From Chitinophaga sp. HK235 (lineage in GTDB: Bacteria; Bacteroidota; Bacteroidia; Chitinophagales; Chitinophagaceae), in the NCBI RefSeq assembly GCF_018255755.1, contig NZ_CP073766.1, forward strand, positions 6,136,501 through 6,200,500: a stretch of DNA of 64,000 nucleotides, given 5' to 3'. The notes beneath the pieces are model-generated. The model did no database searches, had not been told where the DNA came from, and saw nothing but the letters and a program-made list of their open reading frames with translations. Each line of letters starts with the position of its first letter. Position 1 is the stretch's first letter. A program made the translations under genes and the position numbers. This document shows, one piece after another, positions 62,019 to 64,000 of this stretch.

Positions 62019-62474
62019 ATGAAATCAAAATCTGATAAAGAGAAAGAGACGAAAAAAACTACTTCTCCTAAGACTGCAAAAGACGCTCCCAAAGCTGCGG
62101 AAAAGCCTAAGAAAGAGGTGGATGACGATGATGATGATGAGGACGGAGAAGATGAGGAAACTACATCTAAGAAGCCCTCTAAAAAATCAGATAAGTCAGC
62201 TTCCAAATCCAAACGTAAAGGCGACGATGAGGACGAAGATGATGATGACGACGATTATGATGATACGGATGATGCTGACGCTTGGGAGAAAGGCGAAGAT
62301 GAGGATTATGACCCGGACTTTGAAGAGTTTGACATGCCTAAATCAAAAGGTAAACGTGGCCGTCCTGCCGGTAGCAAAAAGGCGGATGATGACGACGACC
62401 TGGGCCTGGACGACGACTTCAAAGACATGGATCTGTTCAATGATCGCTTTGATGATGACGATGATGATTTTTAA
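62019..62474 (+). CDS. Highly charged acidic protein with an AT-hook-like motif
   Basis: 151 residues, of low complexity. Lys-rich N-terminus (1-35), then alternating runs of Asp/Glu (DDDDDDEDGEDEE and others) and Lys/Ser stretches, an AT-hook-like GKRGRPAGSKK (about 110-120) and an acidic end. No folded domain is visible. The GRP core with flanking basic residues may bind the minor groove of AT-rich DNA. The coding sequence is real in my view because codon third positions vary while the acidic pattern is kept, and the start follows a plausible spacing. Function unknown. Confidence 0.65.
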   Translation: MKSKSDKEKETKKTTSPKTAKDAPKAAEKPKKEVDDDDDDEDGEDEETTSKKPSKKSDKSASKSKRKGDDEDEDDDDDDYDDTDDADAWEKGEDEDYDPDFEEFDMPKSKGKRGRPAGSKKADDDDDLGLDDDFKDMDLFNDRFDDDDDDF

Positions 62475-62536
62475 GGATTAAAAGCGATTATTATCAGAAT
62501 ATTTCACACTTTTCCGGTCGATGATCAGAAAATATT

Positions 62537-62585
62537 TAAACAACAAATGTTGAATTGGGCAAACCAGTTCAACATTTGTTGTTTA
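62537..62585. promoter_or_regulatory. Perfect 18-bp inverted repeat across the pabB start codon
   Basis: Left arm 62537-62554 and right arm 62568-62585 are exact reverse complements with a 13-nt loop. The pabB ATG (62547-62549) lies in the left arm, so folding of the mRNA would bury it. Confidence 0.75.
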
Positions 62586-63788
62586 TTGGACAATAATAAT
62601 TATCCCGACCTTCATCATCGTTTCGAAGCCTTACTGGCAGCCGATGTCCTGCAATCCCTCGAAGTAAATGCCGGCAACGCCTTCCCTGCACTGGAACAGT
62701 TTTATGCCTCCTGTCAGGACTGGCTCTTCGGGCACCTGGCCTACGACCTCAAAAACGAAACAGCACCAGGACTCCGGTCTGATAACCCCGACGGCACCGG
62801 TTTTCCGGATATGTTCTTTTTTCAGCCAAGGGTTGTGATGCAGCTCCAAAACAACCAGGTTCATATCGGAGGGATCCATTTTTCCGCAGCAGACGCCCTG
62901 GCCATATACCAGGACTGTCTTCGTATGCCCGTTGACGTTGTAGCGCCGGCAGCACCCCAGCTCACGCCCCTTCAGGCAAGGCTGGACCACACACAGTATA
63001 TCCACGCTGTAAAAGGACTGCAGGCACATATCCTGCGCGGTGATTGTTATGAGGTGAACTTCTGCCGGGAGAATTTTATGGAAGATGCCTGCGTATATCC
63101 GCCTGCGTTATTTACGCAGTTAAATGCACTTTCGCCGGCTCCCTTTGCGGCTTATTACCGCCTGCATGACCGTTATCTCATCAGCTCCAGCCCGGAGCGT
63201 TACCTGCAAAAAACCGGTACCACCGTTATCTCACAGCCTATTAAAGGCACCAGCAGAAAAGATCCGGACCCTGTCCTTGATCTGCAGCTGCAGGAAGCAC
63301 TGCGCAACAACCCCAAAGAAAGAGCAGAAAACATCATGGTGGTAGACCTGGTACGTAACGACTTGTCGCATACCGCTGTACGTGGCAGCGTTACTGTGAA
63401 AGAACTCTGCGGCATCTACTCATTTGCCCAGGTACACCAGATGATATCCACCGTGGCCGCCGAAATAGCCCCTGGTACTCCACTTACAGCCATACTGAAA
63501 CACACCTTCCCCATGGGCTCCATGACAGGCGCCCCCAAAATAAGGGTGATGCAGCTGATTGAAGAATACGAGCAAAGCCGCCGTGGACTGTATTCCGGAG
63601 CGGTAGGATATATTACGCCTGAAGGAGATTTTGATTTTAATGTGGTGATCCGTAGCATGATCTACAATGCCTCCCGCCGCTACCTCTCCTTCCAGACCGG
63701 TTCGGCCATTACCTTTTATAGCAATCCGCAACTGGAGTGGGAGGAATGTCTGCTGAAAGCAGCAGCCATGGTAAAACTACTTGAATAG
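62547..63788 (+). CDS. pabB: Aminodeoxychorismate synthase component I (PabB)
   Basis: 413 residues. Chorismate-binding enzyme of folate synthesis. Signatures: GDCYEVNFCRENF, SSSPERYLQ, the PabB-specific lysine in PIKGT (Lys about 233; anthranilate synthase has PIAGT), NPKERAENIMVVDLVRNDL, SFAQVHQMISTV, FPMGSMTGAPKIRVMQLI and GAVGYI. The N-terminus MLNWANQFNICC is coded by the two arms of a strong inverted repeat. The gene overlaps the convergent epimerase gene by 12 nt. The PabA subunit is not in this window. Confidence 0.92.
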   Translation: MLNWANQFNICCLLDNNNYPDLHHRFEALLAADVLQSLEVNAGNAFPALEQFYASCQDWLFGHLAYDLKNETAPGLRSDNPDGTGFPDMFFFQPRVVMQLQNNQVHIGGIHFSAADALAIYQDCLRMPVDVVAPAAPQLTPLQARLDHTQYIHAVKGLQAHILRGDCYEVNFCRENFMEDACVYPPALFTQLNALSPAPFAAYYRLHDRYLISSSPERYLQKTGTTVISQPIKGTSRKDPDPVLDLQLQEALRNNPKERAENIMVVDLVRNDLSHTAVRGSVTVKELCGIYSFAQVHQMISTVAAEIAPGTPLTAILKHTFPMGSMTGAPKIRVMQLIEEYEQSRRGLYSGAVGYITPEGDFDFNVVIRSMIYNASRRYLSFQTGSAITFYSNPQLEWEECLLKAAAMVKLLE

Positions 63789-64000
63789 CTGTTCCATGGC
63801 TTCTTTTACGGTAGGGTAGGAAAACTGAAAACCGGTATCCTGTATCTTGCGCGAAGACACGTTCACACTTTTTAATACTTCAATACTCATCTCTCCCAAT
63901 GCCAGCTTCAGGGCAAAGGCCGGTACATAACTGGTAACAAAACTGCGACCCTTGGCTGCATGAGCCATGGTGAGTATCAGCTCTTTATGTGTAACAGGAT
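63777..64000 (-). CDS. TIGR01777 family epimerase, C-terminal end (partial)
   Basis: The frame is open to the right edge, giving about 73 C-terminal residues beginning PVTHKELILTMAHAAKGRSF and continuing VPAFALKLALGEMSIEVLKS, then FQFSYPTVKEAMEQLF. This is the DUF1731 tail of the TIGR01777 SDR family, and it lines up with the tail of the other family member at 22113-23183. The internal ATG at 63968 is not the start. Function unknown. Confidence 0.88.
   Translation of the reverse strand, partial: PVTHKELILTMAHAAKGRSFVTSYVPAFALKLALGEMSIEVLKSVNVSSRKIQDTGFQFSYPTVKEAMEQLFK

Overview
The window reads as chromosomal DNA of a Bacteroidota bacterium, most likely Chitinophagaceae (Chitinophaga or a close relative). 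This rests on the phylum-specific gene content (PorT of the type IX secretion system, a Bacteroidetes-type T6SS tube protein, a short ATP synthase epsilon subunit, an EF-G2-like paralogue, DUF6728), on promoters of the TTTG-N19-TAnnTTTG type, on the near absence of Shine-Dalgarno sequences, and on secreted glycosidases. I saw no tRNA, rRNA, CRISPR array, insertion sequence or prophage.

Layout. 1-1430 is the C-terminal barrel of a TonB-dependent receptor. 1503-7842 (minus strand) is a compact type VI secretion cassette: TssD/Hcp, VgrG, a 1077-residue PAAR-like effector carrying two predicted peptidoglycan-cutting domains (lysozyme-like and M23), then two overlapping small lipoproteins that are good immunity candidates. 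This is the most interesting block. 8281-14405 holds a DUF983 membrane protein, an ABC exporter, an EF-G2-like factor without the catalytic histidine, and YifB/ComM. 14563-20799 has a Tet(X)-like flavin monooxygenase, a MutS-like ATPase, dihydroorotase, PorT, MenG/UbiE and EngB. 21028-31329 has a YkuK-family protein, a CoA-binding protein, a TIGR01777 epimerase with a GbsR/MarR regulator, the pyruvate dehydrogenase E2, DnaX, an M48 membrane protease and a GNAT-like protein. 31394-36743 has a small membrane protein, a GNAT acetyltransferase, a Q-rich repeat lipoprotein, a DUF4349 protein and a Tat-type phosphoesterase. 37086-45952 has ATP synthase beta and epsilon, YqgE, an orphan histidine kinase, an E1-like protein, LD-carboxypeptidase and MetRS. 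46137-57015 has a FadN-like beta-oxidation enzyme, an ABC exporter pair, SurE, LpxB, DUF6728, and a beta-mannosidase/alpha-L-fucosidase pair. 57125-64000 has an OmpR-type regulator, RelA/SpoT, PurA, an acidic AT-hook-like protein, PabB and the tail of a second TIGR01777 epimerase.

Most of the window is housekeeping. Less obvious signals are an 18-bp perfect inverted repeat that buries the pabB start codon, a promoter-like box plus intrinsic terminator in the yqgE/histidine kinase gap (candidate small RNA or leader attenuator), tandem CTTTGCGT-type octamers whose TTTG can serve as the -33 element of two promoters, and several start codons lying only 5-7 nt beyond a -7 box. All functions are inferred from sequence alone; no database search was possible.
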